A DNA stretch of 64,000 nt from Hymenobacter mucosus (GCF_900188255.1 NZ_FZNS01000004.1:1-64000), one strand, 5' to 3'; counted from the first letter of the stretch, positions 1 through 8,663 are shown. Translations and numbers: made by a program. Notes: generated by a model not told the origin, from the letters alone.

Positions 1-243
1 GACGGCCAGCTCCACGCCGTTGCCTATCACCGCCACCCCGTCTTTGGCGTGGACGTACCGGCCACGGTGCCCGGCGTGCCCAGCGCCCTGCTCGACCCGC
101 GCCAGACCTGGGCCGACGTGGACGCCTACGACAAAACGGCCGCCGAACTGGCCGAGCGGTTTGTGGCTAACTTCCACAAATTTACCGACTTCGCCACTGC
201 CGACATCCTGGCCGGCGCCCCCACCGTGGCGGTTGCCGTGTAG
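1..243 (+). CDS. pckA: Phosphoenolpyruvate carboxykinase (ATP), C-terminal end (partial)
   Basis: The gene enters from the left edge; only the last 80 residues are present, read in frame 1 to the TAG at 241. PEPCK converts oxaloacetate and ATP to phosphoenolpyruvate in gluconeogenesis, in the cytosol. The segment HPVFGVDVP followed by GVPS-LLDPR-TWAD and a tail ending in a Phe/Lys-rich helix (VANFHKF) is the typical extreme C-terminus of ATP-type PEPCK. The catalytic P-loop lies outside the window, so the assignment rests on this tail alone. A strong hairpin terminator follows within 30 bp. Confidence 0.85.
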   Translation, partial: DGQLHAVAYHRHPVFGVDVPATVPGVPSALLDPRQTWADVDAYDKTAAELAERFVANFHKFTDFATADILAGAPTVAVAV

Positions 244-270
244 TCTACTATTCCCTATTCTTCGCTTACT

Positions 271-306
271 AAAAAAAGCCCGTGGGTTGCTCCACGGGCT
301 TTTTTA
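271..306 (+). terminator. Intrinsic terminator after pckA
   Basis: A-rich lead, 9-bp GC-rich stem AGCCCGTGG/CCACGGGCT with a short loop and a T tract. No promoter or gene was recognised in the rest of 244-479. Confidence 0.8.
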
Positions 307-479
307 TGTCAACTTTTGACTAGAGCAAAGTATAGCGTGCGTGTTACTTAGAACCTAGGCAGAACCCGGGTCATAAACTAGCTTGTATATCTCGTACGCG
401 GGTAGCTTTTTCTTAATGCGCATCGGCGGCAGTTAAATCAGTAATTTGCCGCCCTAATTTCACTTTCCGTAATTTTCGT

Positions 480-1265
480 ATGCGTAAGCGCCTTCTGCCG
501 CTGCTTTTTCTGTTTCTCTCGCCGCTGAGCTTATGGGCTTGGGGAGTTGATGGCCACCGCGCCATCGGTAAGATTGCCGAACGCCATTTGAACCACCGGG
601 CCCAAGAGCAGGTGAAGCGTCTGCTAGGTACTGAAACCCTGACGCTTGTGAGCACCTGGCCAGATGAAATCCGCTTCTACCCTGAGTTTAAGGATACGGC
701 GCCCTGGCACTACGTCAACACGGCTTCGGGCTTGGCCCAAAGCCAATACTTGCAGGATCTAAAGGCTCAGACTACGCCAAACGCTTACAACGTGCTGCTA
801 GCCAAGCTGCGCGAGCTGACAGATGCCAGCAAGACTCCGGCAGAGCGGGCAATGGCGCTCAAGTTTGTGGTGCATATAGTGGGTGATGTGCATCAGCCCT
901 TGCACGCCGGCCACGCCGAAGACAAGGGTGGCAACGATATCAAAATTAAGTACCGGGGCAAGGACACCAACCTACACAGCCTCTGGGATAGTGGCCTGAT
1001 TGATTATCAAGGACTTTCCTATACGGAAATGGCTTTGCAGTACGACAAAACGCTGCGCCGTCGCGACGTCAAGGTTATGCAGTCGACAGCTCCCGACCAG
1101 TGGTTGTGGGAGTCCTACTCGGCTTGCGAGAAGATCTACCAGGAAGTGCCCAATGGCACCGATGTAGATTACCGCTACTACCCTGCCCACGCCGACCTAA
1201 TGCGCCAGCGCATTGTAGAAGCTGGCATCCGCTTGGCCGGACTGCTTAACGACGTATTAGGATAG
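480..1265 (+). CDS. S1/P1 family zinc-dependent nuclease, secreted
   Basis: A 261-residue protein of the S1/P1 nuclease family, which cleaves single-stranded nucleic acid and removes 3'-phosphates using three zinc ions. The N-terminus is a signal peptide (MRKRLLPLLFLFL...) whose predicted cleavage leaves Trp-Gly-x-x-Gly-His; in this family the mature N-terminal Trp is itself a zinc ligand. Further ligand blocks are visible: HIVGDVHQPLH near residues 137-147 followed by GGND, and LHSLWDSGLID near 163-173. The length fits the family. The likely role is periplasmic or extracellular nucleic-acid scavenging. It stands alone between two terminators. Confidence 0.9.
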   Translation: MRKRLLPLLFLFLSPLSLWAWGVDGHRAIGKIAERHLNHRAQEQVKRLLGTETLTLVSTWPDEIRFYPEFKDTAPWHYVNTASGLAQSQYLQDLKAQTTPNAYNVLLAKLRELTDASKTPAERAMALKFVVHIVGDVHQPLHAGHAEDKGGNDIKIKYRGKDTNLHSLWDSGLIDYQGLSYTEMALQYDKTLRRRDVKVMQSTAPDQWLWESYSACEKIYQEVPNGTDVDYRYYPAHADLMRQRIVEAGIRLAGLLNDVLG

Positions 1266-1290
1266 TAAGCGCTGGTGCATTTTCAGGCAT

Positions 1291-1330
1291 TAAAAAGCCC
1301 CCACCAACTTTAGCTGGTGGGGGCTTTTTA
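1291..1330 (+). terminator. Bidirectional terminator
   Basis: TAAAAAGCCCCCACCA / TGGTGGGGGCTTTTTA stem with a small loop, flanked by A and T tracts, so it can end the + strand nuclease gene and the convergent SDR gene. Confidence 0.8.
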
Positions 1331-1354
1331 TGTTGGGTTCGTCGCAGGCGGGTG

Positions 1355-2392
1355 CTAGTTGCTGGTGCCGTTTGCGCGCTTGTTTTTGCCTAGCCAGGCC
1401 GCCAGCACTACGCCTGCCCCGGCACCAAGTACTAAGGCAGTGCGGAGCTTGGGGCTACTGGCCGTTGCAGCTTCGGTGTAGTAACTGGTTTCGCGGGTAT
1501 GGCCGGGATAGTTGCCCCGCTCCTCTAGGCTCCCTACGGGCCGGTCGAGGCCATTTTGCTGAAGCGGACGGGGCGGATAGTCGGCTTTTTCCTGCTTAGA
1601 GAAGGACTTTTCCATAAACTGATCGAGGAGCGCAGGTGTCCAGCGGTTCATACCAATCATGGCTTTACCGCCGCCGCCAACCACTACGTCGCGCTCCGAT
1701 GTAGCAGCACAATGCAGAATGGCGCGCGCTACCGTTTCAGGTGCGTAGGCGGGCGGAGCGTGCTTGGCTTCCCGCTCCATGAAGTTCTTGGCGTGAATTG
1801 GGTAAGGCGTATCAATGGCGGCCGGCTGAATCAGCGTGACAGAAATGGGGGCTTCGTCCATTTCCAGCTCCATCCGCAAGCCATCCGTGAAGCCTTTCAC
1901 GGCGTGCTTGCTGGCGCTGTATATCGTTTGCAGAATAGCCGTAATGTCCGATAAGATGCTACCGACGTTGATGATAGCTCCGCCCTTGCCCTTCAAATGC
2001 TTCACCGCTTCCAACGAGCCATTTACTAGTCCCCAAAAGTTTACCTCGAACAGCTGGCGCATATCTTCCAGCGGCACTTCCTCTATTTTACCGTAGATAG
2101 ACACCCCCGCGTTGTTGATCCACGTATCGAAGCCGCCGAAGGCAGAGGTAGCCTCAGCAGCTAGTCGCTTCACTTCTTCGGGCTTACTAACGTCGGCGAC
2201 TACATACGTAGCTTGGCCCCCCGCCTGCTTAATTTCGTTGGTGAGTTGCCGCAGCGCATCTTCGCTACGGGCTGCTAGCACAAGCTTAGCGCCAGCCTTG
2301 GCCGCCATCCGGGCCGTAACGAGTCCAATGCCCGATGAGGCGCCCGTAATAACTATGGTTTGGTCTTTGAGTTTTTTGAGTTTAACAGCCAT
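1355..2392 (-). CDS. SDR family oxidoreductase with C-terminal membrane segment
   Basis: 345 residues, starting at MAVKLKKLKDQ; an upstream in-frame ATG would add 26 residues unlike the family. Classical short-chain dehydrogenase/reductase: cofactor motif TGASSGIG at residues 16-23, NNAG near 93 and catalytic YSASK near 155. It is longer than the usual 250 residues. The extra C-terminus carries disordered sequence and then a hydrophobic stretch (ALVLGAGAGVVLAAW) that could anchor it in the membrane. Substrate unknown. Similar long SDRs are common in Hymenobacter-type genomes (recollection, not checked). Confidence 0.85.
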   Translation of the reverse strand: MAVKLKKLKDQTIVITGASSGIGLVTARMAAKAGAKLVLAARSEDALRQLTNEIKQAGGQATYVVADVSKPEEVKRLAAEATSAFGGFDTWINNAGVSIYGKIEEVPLEDMRQLFEVNFWGLVNGSLEAVKHLKGKGGAIINVGSILSDITAILQTIYSASKHAVKGFTDGLRMELEMDEAPISVTLIQPAAIDTPYPIHAKNFMEREAKHAPPAYAPETVARAILHCAATSERDVVVGGGGKAMIGMNRWTPALLDQFMEKSFSKQEKADYPPRPLQQNGLDRPVGSLEERGNYPGHTRETSYYTEAATASSPKLRTALVLGAGAGVVLAAWLGKNKRANGTSN

Positions 2393-2572
2393 CGTACGAG
2401 TAGTTGCAGGTGAAAGAATAGGCTCTTCATACGTAGCTCCCGAGCTTACGTCTGGTTGAGCCAGGGGCAAGATTTGGGCTATTTGTCTCCTACCCTGAGC
2501 TTAACCGGCTCGTACTCAACCAACCCATGCAGCCAGCTTAGTTTCTACCTGGTCTGCTTTTCCGATTCGCCG

Positions 2573-2580
2573 TAGCTTTG
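2573..2580 (+). promoter_or_regulatory. -7 box of rsmE (TAGCTTTG)
   Basis: Matches the Bacteroidota -7 consensus TAnnTTTG and ends only 4 bp before the rsmE ATG at 2585, so transcription would begin at or next to the start codon. No clear -33 TTG was found. Confidence 0.4.
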
Positions 2581-2584
2581 CTTT

Positions 2585-3304
2585 ATGCCGCATACATTTT
2601 ACGCCCCCGACCTCACTCAACCCACTACCTACACGTTGCCCGAGGATGAAAGCAAGCACGCCGTGCGCGTACTTCGCCTCAGCCCTGGCGATGCAGTAGT
2701 CTTGGTTAATGGTGTGGGCGGGGTATATGCCGCCGAGGTAGCCGACGCAAATCCTAAGCGCTGCCAGCTGCGCATTTTGCAGGAGCAGCAGGTGCCCCGC
2801 CCTACTTACCAAGTGCACGTAGCTGTGGCTCCCACCAAAAACCTCGACCGCATGGAATGGCTGGTGGAGAAAGCCACCGAAATAGGCGTTCAGGCGATTA
2901 GTTTTTTGCGTTGCGCCCGCTCTGAGCGACGGGAACTAAAGCTAGACCGCCTAGAGAAAATTGCGGTTAGCGCCCTGAAACAGTCGGGGCAAGCGTGGCT
3001 ACCCGTGTTAGCTGACCTAACCGATTTCAGCCGCTTCCTCCCCACAATACCTCCAGAAACCACCTTCATTGCTCACCTTGAAGATGGGGAACGGACGCCG
3101 CTCGCCTACGTAGCCGCAGATGGGGCAAGCTGCTGCATCCTTATTGGTCCCGAAGGCGACTTTACTCCCGAGGAAATACAAGCGGCTTTTAGCCGAGGAA
3201 TTCGGCCCGTAACGCTGGGCACCTCCCGCCTTCGCACCGAAACGGCCGCACTGGCAGCAGTGCACACCGTGCACGTGGCACGAGAGCTAGCTAGCAAGCC
3301 GTAA
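2585..3304 (+). CDS. rsmE: 16S rRNA (uracil(1498)-N(3))-methyltransferase RsmE
   Basis: 239 residues, the usual length. RsmE methylates N3 of U1498 in 16S rRNA with SAM and belongs to the SPOUT (trefoil-knot) class. Diagnostic blocks are the N-terminal PUA-like region with SKHAVRVLRLSPGD, the middle EKATEIGV-AISFLRCARSER, and the knot region with LIGPEGDFTPEE and LGTSRLRTETAA near the C-terminus. The start is fixed by the -7 box immediately upstream and by the family N-terminus. It is followed 120 bp later by the DUF4159 gene. Confidence 0.95.
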   Translation: MPHTFYAPDLTQPTTYTLPEDESKHAVRVLRLSPGDAVVLVNGVGGVYAAEVADANPKRCQLRILQEQQVPRPTYQVHVAVAPTKNLDRMEWLVEKATEIGVQAISFLRCARSERRELKLDRLEKIAVSALKQSGQAWLPVLADLTDFSRFLPTIPPETTFIAHLEDGERTPLAYVAADGASCCILIGPEGDFTPEEIQAAFSRGIRPVTLGTSRLRTETAALAAVHTVHVARELASKP

Positions 3305-3423
3305 CCCGAACTATGTTCGCACCGCGCGTGTAATTCGGTAGAATAAGATGAGGAAACTCCAAACCAAGGGCTTTTCCTCCCTTCCCCAAGTACTCTTTTC
3401 CGTCCCGACTGCTGCCTCTACGT

Positions 3424-4086
3424 ATGCTCAAATACTTGTATCTGGCATTTTTTTGCCTCCTGCTCACGGCCGCGGCACCGGTTGCACCCAGCTTCCGCAT
3501 TGCTAAGCTACACTATGGCGGCGGCGGCGACTGGTACGCCAACAAGACTAGTCTACCCAACCTGATTCGCTTCTGCAACCAGACCCTCAAGGCTAATATT
3601 AACCCGGAGGAAGCCACCGTAGAGCTAGATTCGCCGGAGCTTCTGACCTACCCTTTCATTCACATGACGGGCCACGGTAACGTGTCCTTCACGGATGCGG
3701 AGGCCCGCAACCTTCGTCGCTACCTAATGGGTGGCGGCTTCCTGCACATCGATGATAATTACGGGCTGGATAAATTTATCCGCCCCGAGATGAAGAAGGT
3801 TTTTCCGGAGCTGGAGTTTGTAGAGTTGCCCTTCACGCACCCTATCTACCACCAAAAATTCCAGTTCCCGCGGGGTCTGCCTAAGGTGCACGAACACGAA
3901 GGCAAGCGCCCCCAAGGGTTCGGGTTGCTCTACAAGGGCCGGTTGGTATGCTTCTACAGCTTTGAGTGCGACCTAGGCAACGGCTGGGAAGACTTGGGCA
4001 CCTACCCTGAAGATACTCCGGCAACGCACGAAGCCGCCTTAAAAATGGGAGCCAACCTTGTCACCTACGCCCTCACCCAAGATTAA
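3424..4086 (+). CDS. DUF4159 domain-containing secreted protein
   Basis: 220 residues with an N-terminal signal peptide. The rest matches the DUF4159 family: LHYGGGGDWYANK near residue 30, MTGHGN near 79, GGGFLHIDDNYG near 102, and a HPIYH block near 139. The glycine-rich and DD motifs resemble a ThuA/glutamine-amidotransferase-like fold, but no catalytic activity is established for the family. It is common in Bacteroidota, sometimes near gliding or MoxR-type genes; no such genes are seen here. Probably monocistronic, ending at a strong hairpin. Confidence 0.85.
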   Translation: MLKYLYLAFFCLLLTAAAPVAPSFRIAKLHYGGGGDWYANKTSLPNLIRFCNQTLKANINPEEATVELDSPELLTYPFIHMTGHGNVSFTDAEARNLRRYLMGGGFLHIDDNYGLDKFIRPEMKKVFPELEFVELPFTHPIYHQKFQFPRGLPKVHEHEGKRPQGFGLLYKGRLVCFYSFECDLGNGWEDLGTYPEDTPATHEAALKMGANLVTYALTQD

Positions 4087-4114
4087 GCATTTAACATTCT
4101 GACAGATATATACT

Positions 4115-4167
4115 AAATAAGAGAGCCCCAGCAAACGATAATCGGTCTTGCTGGGGCTCTCTTATTT
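4115..4167 (+). terminator. Bidirectional terminator
   Basis: Long stem AATAAGAGAGCCCCAGCAA / TTGCTGGGGCTCTCTTATT style, about 18 bp, between convergent genes. Confidence 0.8.
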
Positions 4168-4218
4168 GGTGATAATATTGGCGCTGTAAATCTAGGTTTG
4201 GACTATCTGGGGAGGTAC

Positions 4219-4752
4219 TTAGAATTTCCGCTGTAAAATTTCGCCTAGAACGAAGGCAGCGCGCAAATCAGCGGGGTTGCGCAGACGGTCGGCAATGGAG
4301 CGGACCGCGGCTTCCGTTGCACGGGTTTGCTCCTGGCGCCGATAACTGGGTAAGGGAGCTTTACCAGCTAGGGCCAACGGGGTTGCGCGGCGAGCTTCGG
4401 GCGTGGGGCCCTCTAACGAGCGGGTCAGCACGGGTTTTTCTAAGGAAGGAGCCCCAATGTCTGTACGCTCCTGGCTGCGTGGGCTCGGTACGGGGCGCCC
4501 GCCCATAGTCGTTTCGGTGGCTACGGGTGCGGGCTGCTCGCTCTGGTTCTGCGTTTGCATTTGCCGGAGCATCTCCTCGAACGAGGTAACGGGCAATGGG
4601 GCTACGGGTCGGGGACGGCCACTAGCATCCGGCCGAGAAAACTTTCGTTCGCGCCGCTCACGCTCCGTTGTGGCCTTGGCCTTTTGCACCATGCGCCAGA
4701 TAAATACGACCAGCCCTATCAGAATCCAGCCCAGCGTCTGTAGCTTTTCCAT
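4219..4752 (-). CDS. Conserved hypothetical membrane-anchored protein
   Basis: 177 residues starting at MEKLQTLGW; a longer reading adds six implausible residues. One N-terminal transmembrane helix (LGWILIGLVVFIWRMV), a basic stretch (KATTERERRERKF), a long Pro/Arg/Thr-rich presumably disordered middle, and a compact C-terminal helix ending AAFVLGEILQRKF. The C-terminal block looks like the conserved functional part. No function recognised. Lies 70 bp downstream of the acyltransferase on the same strand and may be cotranscribed. Confidence 0.65.
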   Translation of the reverse strand: MEKLQTLGWILIGLVVFIWRMVQKAKATTERERRERKFSRPDASGRPRPVAPLPVTSFEEMLRQMQTQNQSEQPAPVATETTMGGRPVPSPRSQERTDIGAPSLEKPVLTRSLEGPTPEARRATPLALAGKAPLPSYRRQEQTRATEAAVRSIADRLRNPADLRAAFVLGEILQRKF

Positions 4753-4825
4753 CGGTGTACGGCAACACAATATACAGGTAAGATACGGTAGCGCTTGGCG
4801 AATTTCCGACGCCTGCCTCGCTCTC

Positions 4826-5395
4826 CTAGCGTACGCCCTGGTCGGGGAAACGACCAGCTTTGGTACGATAAAACGCCTGAATTTTCTCTAAGTCAGCCTC
4901 ATAGTTGCCCGTAGGATAGATGGGGCCACCCACGCCGGCTTCTTTGTTTTTATAGTCGAGGAAACCCAACAGAATAGGCACTCCTGCACCAAGGGCAGCG
5001 TGGTAAAACCCCTTGCGCCACTTCGGCTGGTATTTGCGGGTACCCTCGGGCGTAATCAGGATAACTAGCTCCTCCCGCTCGCGAAACAGCTGTACCATAC
5101 CATCCACGAGGCTGTTGTTTCTGCTCCGGTCAACGGCCAAGCCACCCAAGCTACGGACCAACGGCCCCAGAATGGGAGCATCCGTCCACTCTTTCTTAAT
5201 GGTCAGCTTTACGTCTACGTCCATTAAGAAGAAAGCCGCCCGGGCCATAATAAAGTCCCAGTTGCTGGTGTGCGGGGCCGCAATCATCATGCTTTTGGGA
5301 ATGCCAGGTGGCACTTGGCTAGCCAGTTTCCAACCAGCAACCTTGAAAATAGCTTTAGAAACGTAGTACCAGAAGGTAGAGGTTTTGCGCGCCAT
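4826..5395 (-). CDS. Lysophospholipid acyltransferase family protein (PlsC-like)
   Basis: 189 residues of the glycerolipid acyltransferase fold. The catalytic HX4D motif is HTSNWD at residues 42-47, and the substrate-binding ITPEGTRKYQPKWRKGFYHAA block follows near 114-134. This form (HTSNWDF, no N-terminal membrane helix) is a short subtype found in Bacteroidota and proteobacteria; it probably transfers an acyl group to a lysolipid or related acceptor at the inner membrane. The exact acceptor cannot be told. Followed on the same strand by the small membrane protein. Confidence 0.85.
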   Translation of the reverse strand: MARKTSTFWYYVSKAIFKVAGWKLASQVPPGIPKSMMIAAPHTSNWDFIMARAAFFLMDVDVKLTIKKEWTDAPILGPLVRSLGGLAVDRSRNNSLVDGMVQLFREREELVILITPEGTRKYQPKWRKGFYHAALGAGVPILLGFLDYKNKEAGVGGPIYPTGNYEADLEKIQAFYRTKAGRFPDQGVR

Positions 5396-5479
5396 GCGAG
5401 GAAAAAAGTAATTGAAGCGGCCAGGCGGCGGCCGGTCTTCAAAGCTAGGAAAATTGTAGTGTCTGCGTGGTGTGGCTGC

Positions 5480-6253
5480 TCAGTTGAATTGCAAAAGTGC
5501 TGTTAGCTCGTCCGCCCTGCTCATGGTATAGTGGTAGCCGATGTCGAACAGCTCGGGGGCGCGGCGGTAGCTCATCGTCCGAAAGCGGCGTAGCTCGGGC
5601 GGCTCCAACAGCAGGTGGCACTGTTGCTTGCTCAGCACAGTATTGCCTCCAATGGCAAGGTTCAGGGTCCGCTCAATAACTCCCCGCAGATTGTTGAACT
5701 GCGCGTGCGGATTGGGCGGATTGCAATGCACCCCAATCACGCGCAAATCAGGCTGGTGCGCGTCGAGTAGGGATTCTACCGGTAAGTTGTTGAGCAAGCC
5801 GCCATCCACTAGCTGTCGGCCCTGGTATTCTACCGGCCGAAATAAAATGGGAACGGCCGCTGTGGCTAGGAGGGGCGGCAGCAGTGGCCCGCTGGAAAAG
5901 CGCACGGAGGTTCCCTCTACCAAGTCGGTAGCAACTAGGGTGACGGGCAAGCGAAGCTGCTCAAACGTGCAGTTGGCACCTAAATGACGTTCGAATAAGG
6001 TACCCACGGCGTCAATGCGAAATAGCCCGTAGCGGCTCAGGGCTACGCGGGTAAGCCGGGTAATGTTCACGGCCTGAAATAAGCGCAGAATTTCGCGTGG
6101 CGGCACCCCAGCCGCGTAGAAGGCAGCCGCAATAGCCCCCGACGATACGCCAGCCAACCGGCTAATGGGTAAGGCAAGTTCATCAAAGGCAGCCAGCACG
6201 CCCAAATGCGCAATACCGCGCGCTCCGCCTCCGGAAAGGGCCACTCCTAGCAT
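5480..6253 (-). CDS. Patatin-like phospholipase family protein
   Basis: 257 residues starting at MLGVALSGGGARG; an upstream ATG adds 18 residues before the conserved first strand and is unlikely. Oxyanion motif GGGARG at 8-13, nucleophile elbow GVSSG at 35-39 (Ser37), and the dyad Asp in LVDGGLLNN near 150. A cytosolic serine lipase/phospholipase of the RssA/YchK-like type; the physiological lipid is unknown. Sits 84 bp upstream of the acyltransferase gene on the same strand, so phospholipid hydrolysis and re-acylation may be co-expressed. Confidence 0.88.
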   Translation of the reverse strand: MLGVALSGGGARGIAHLGVLAAFDELALPISRLAGVSSGAIAAAFYAAGVPPREILRLFQAVNITRLTRVALSRYGLFRIDAVGTLFERHLGANCTFEQLRLPVTLVATDLVEGTSVRFSSGPLLPPLLATAAVPILFRPVEYQGRQLVDGGLLNNLPVESLLDAHQPDLRVIGVHCNPPNPHAQFNNLRGVIERTLNLAIGGNTVLSKQQCHLLLEPPELRRFRTMSYRRAPELFDIGYHYTMSRADELTALLQFN

Positions 6254-6356
6254 AATATGAGGTTTGAGTAGGCATACAAGCACCGTTGATGCTCTAACGG
6301 CTACCACGGATAGAACGTTAGCACCAAGCGGGCACTTGCTTTACTGGCAGCCAGCG

Positions 6357-7205
6357 CTACAGGTCAGCCAGCTTCAAGGTTTCCGCCACGCGTACGCCTT
6401 TTTCGGTGTGCTGTACGGTAATGCATTCCGTATGGGCATCGTGCTCTAGCACTAGCACCCAGTTTTCGTCGGCGGCCCGCCGCAAAACCCGCTCCTTTTC
6501 ATCCAGTGTCACCAGAGGGCGCATGTCGTAGCTCATCACATAGGGCAACGGCACGTGGGCCGCACTAGGCAGCAGATCCGCCATGAAAGCCAGCGTCCGG
6601 CCCTTATAGTCAATCAGCGGCACCATCATCTTCTCTGTATGACCATCAGCGAAGATAATTTCCCGCAGGCTCGTCAGTTCGCCGGGAAGCTGGGTTGCGG
6701 GGTCGAGGAAGCGCAACTGCCCGCTTTCCTGAATGGGCAGAATATTTTCCTTAAGGAAGCTAGCCTTTTCGCGGGGGTTGGGCGTCACGGCCCAGTCCCA
6801 ATGGTTTTGGTTGCTCCAGTACGTTGCGTTGGAAAAAGCAAGTTGCAGTTTGTCATCGGGCGTACGCACCACGGCGCCCCCACAATGGTCGAAGTGCAAG
6901 TGCGTCAGGAAAACATCGGTAATATCGGAGGAGGTGAACCCTAACTGCCGCAGTGAGTTCTCTAGGGTATCGTCGCCGTGCAAGTAGAAGTGCCCCCGAA
7001 ACTTCTGGTCCTGCTTATCGCCAATGCCCGTGTCTACCAAAATTAACCGGTTCCCATCCTCAATTAGCAGGCAGCGCATGGCCCAGGTGCACATATTGTT
7101 ATCGTCGGCGGGGTTGAGTTTGTGCCACATGCTCTTGGGTACTACGCCAAACATGGCGCCGCCATCAAGCTTGAACAGGCCGGTATTAAGGGTATGAACA
7201 GTCAT
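6357..7205 (-). CDS. MBL fold metallo-hydrolase
   Basis: 282 residues. The zinc-binding THLHFDHCGG motif (HxHxDH) lies near residue 109, after LILVDTGIGD near 55, with later HTEKMM and LEHDAH blocks supplying further ligands. The arrangement resembles the lactonase / quorum-quenching-like branch of metallo-beta-lactamase-fold enzymes, but substrate cannot be inferred. No signal peptide, so cytosolic. Monocistronic or the first gene of the run continuing to the patatin gene (103-bp gap). Confidence 0.88.
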   Translation of the reverse strand: MTVHTLNTGLFKLDGGAMFGVVPKSMWHKLNPADDNNMCTWAMRCLLIEDGNRLILVDTGIGDKQDQKFRGHFYLHGDDTLENSLRQLGFTSSDITDVFLTHLHFDHCGGAVVRTPDDKLQLAFSNATYWSNQNHWDWAVTPNPREKASFLKENILPIQESGQLRFLDPATQLPGELTSLREIIFADGHTEKMMVPLIDYKGRTLAFMADLLPSAAHVPLPYVMSYDMRPLVTLDEKERVLRRAADENWVLVLEHDAHTECITVQHTEKGVRVAETLKLADL

Positions 7206-7260
7206 TGGGTGGGAGGTAGTATGGGAGAAAGGACGTGTAAACCGGGAGCTAAGAAATAAA

Positions 7261-7368
7261 ATAAGAACGTCATGCGGCGCGCTACCACTTCGCCCTACCC
7301 TTCTGCTAACTATCTTGAGAGTAGCAGCGAAACTAGTGCGTTGGGTGCACGTCGCATGACGTTCTTAT
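7261..7368. repeat. Inverted repeat, possible dispersed palindromic element
   Basis: 19-bp arms at 7261-7279 and 7350-7368 with one mismatch, built on AAGAACGTCATGCG / CGCATGACGTTCTT, separated by about 70 bp. It sits just downstream of accA. The arm sequence resembles intergenic repeats I recall from Hymenobacter genomes; this was not checked. Confidence 0.55.
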
Positions 7369-7382
7369 GCAGGGGGTACTAC

Positions 7383-8330
7383 TTATTCTACTACCACTCC
7401 CATGTTCGAAAACTTGTCGATGCGCTGGCTGATTCGCTCTTCGTGGGGTAGCGCCTCCAGCTCGTCCAGTGTTTTGAGGATGGTCTTTTTTAAGGTTTTG
7501 ATCATGGCCGCAGCATCCGTGTGGGCACCACCAAGGGGTTCCTTCACGATGCCATCTACCAAACCAGCCGTGAGCATGTCGGTAGCGGTGAGCTTGAGCG
7601 CTTCGGCTGCTTGCTCCTTGTAATCCCAGCTGCGCCACAAAATACTGCTGCACGACTCCGGCGAAATCACTGAATACCAGGTGTTCTCCAGCATCATCAC
7701 CCGGTCGCCGATGGCAATGCCCAAGGCTCCGCCCGAAGCGCCTTCGCCAATGATAATACAGATAACGGGCACCTTGAGCAGAAACATTTCTTTCAGGTTG
7801 CGCGCAATGGCTTCCCCTTGGCCCCGTTCCTCAGCTTCCAGGCCTGGGAATGCGCCGGGCGTATCAATCAGCGTTACAATAGGTTTACCGAATTTTTCGG
7901 CCAGCTTCATCAGGCGCAAGGCCTTCCGGTATCCCTCGGGATTAGGCATGCCAAAGTTGCGGAACTGCCGCTGCTTTGTGTTGCGGCCCTTCTGCTGTCC
8001 AATAAACATAACCGAGCGGCCGTCCAATTCGGCAAAGCCTCCCACCATAGCCTTGTCATCGGCCACGGTTCGGTCGCCGTGTAGCTCAATAAACTTTTCG
8101 GTCATGCCCTCAATATAATCGAGAGTATACGGCCGGTCGGGGTGACGGGAAAGCTGCACGCGCTGCCAGCGGGTCAGGTTCTGGTACGTTTCCTTTTTAA
8201 GGGCTCTAATTTTTGCTTCGAGGGCCGTTACCGCTTCCGAAACATCTACTTGGCTATCGAGGGCCAGTTGTTGCATTTCGCGGAGCTTGCCTTCGAGAGC
8301 GGCAATTGGTTGTTCAAAATCGAGTAGCAT
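7383..8330 (-). CDS. accA: Acetyl-CoA carboxylase carboxyltransferase subunit alpha
   Basis: 315 residues starting at [12 protein letters not shown], the family N-terminus; the longer frame is rejected. AccA with AccD transfers carboxyl from carboxybiotin to acetyl-CoA to make malonyl-CoA, the first step of fatty-acid synthesis. Recognisable blocks: N-terminal coiled coil (residues 1-45), [12 protein letters not shown] near 55, GDRAVADD-like [14 protein letters not shown] near 85, [24 protein letters not shown], and [15 protein letters not shown] with the glycine-rich oxyanion elements. accD is not in the window. A -7 box and a palindrome lie upstream. Confidence 0.96.
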   Translation of the reverse strand: MLLDFEQPIAALEGKLREMQQLALDSQVDVSEAVTALEAKIRALKKETYQNLTRWQRVQLSRHPDRPYTLDYIEGMTEKFIELHGDRTVADDKAMVGGFAELDGRSVMFIGQQKGRNTKQRQFRNFGMPNPEGYRKALRLMKLAEKFGKPIVTLIDTPGAFPGLEAEERGQGEAIARNLKEMFLLKVPVICIIIGEGASGGALGIAIGDRVMMLENTWYSVISPESCSSILWRSWDYKEQAAEALKLTATDMLTAGLVDGIVKEPLGGAHTDAAAMIKTLKKTILKTLDELEALPHEERISQRIDKFSNMGVVVE

Positions 8331-8382
8331 TGCCACGGGCGAGTGCGTCTTGAAGGTGCGAAGGGTAGGATTGAGAAGGAAG

Positions 8383-8390
8383 CAAAGGTA
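8383..8390 (-). promoter_or_regulatory. -7 box of accA (TACCTTTG on the minus strand)
   Basis: TAnnTTTG match read on the minus strand, giving an accA leader of about 45 nt. Confidence 0.45.
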
Positions 8391-8398
8391 AGCGAAGC

Positions 8399-8415
8399 CG
8401 TGCACACAGTGCACG
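8399..8415. promoter_or_regulatory. Palindrome upstream of accA -7 box, candidate operator
   Basis: Perfect 7-bp arms CGTGCAC / GTGCACG around ACA. It occupies the region between the -7 box and the expected -33 position of the accA promoter, where a repressor would block transcription. The binding protein is unknown. Confidence 0.35.
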
Positions 8416-8512
8416 AACGTCCCCACTGGAATTTTTCAAATTTTTTTCTGCCTGAAACCCAGCTAAAAACAATTTCATCCCGTTCTTTTTTCTGTCTTTT
8501 TTGTCGGGAGTG

Positions 8513-8543
8513 TTGCACAGTCCAACCTAGCCCTCTACTTTTG
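8513..8543 (+). promoter_or_regulatory. Promoter of first tRNA-Asp
   Basis: TTG at 8513 and TACTTTTG at 8536-8543 with a 20-bp spacer fit the Bacteroidota promoter. The second tRNA copy has the same layout. Confidence 0.65.
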
Positions 8544-8588
8544 CATCACAATAACGGAAAGCACACGGCTTCTCAGTTAAAGTAAACT

Positions 8589-8662
8589 GGTTCGGTAGTT
8601 CAGTTGGTTAGAATGCCGCCCTGTCACGGCGGAGGTCGCGGGTTCGAGTCCCGTCCGGACCG
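8589..8662 (+). tRNA. tRNA-Asp (GTC), copy 1
   Basis: 74-nt cloverleaf. Acceptor arm GGTTCGG/CCGGACC, D arm with AGTTGGTTA, anticodon stem CCGCC/GGCGG with loop CTGTCAC (anticodon GTC), T arm GGGTTCGAGTCCC and discriminator G. CCA is not encoded. Identical to copy 2 at 8983. Confidence 0.97.
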
Positions 8663-8663
8663 C

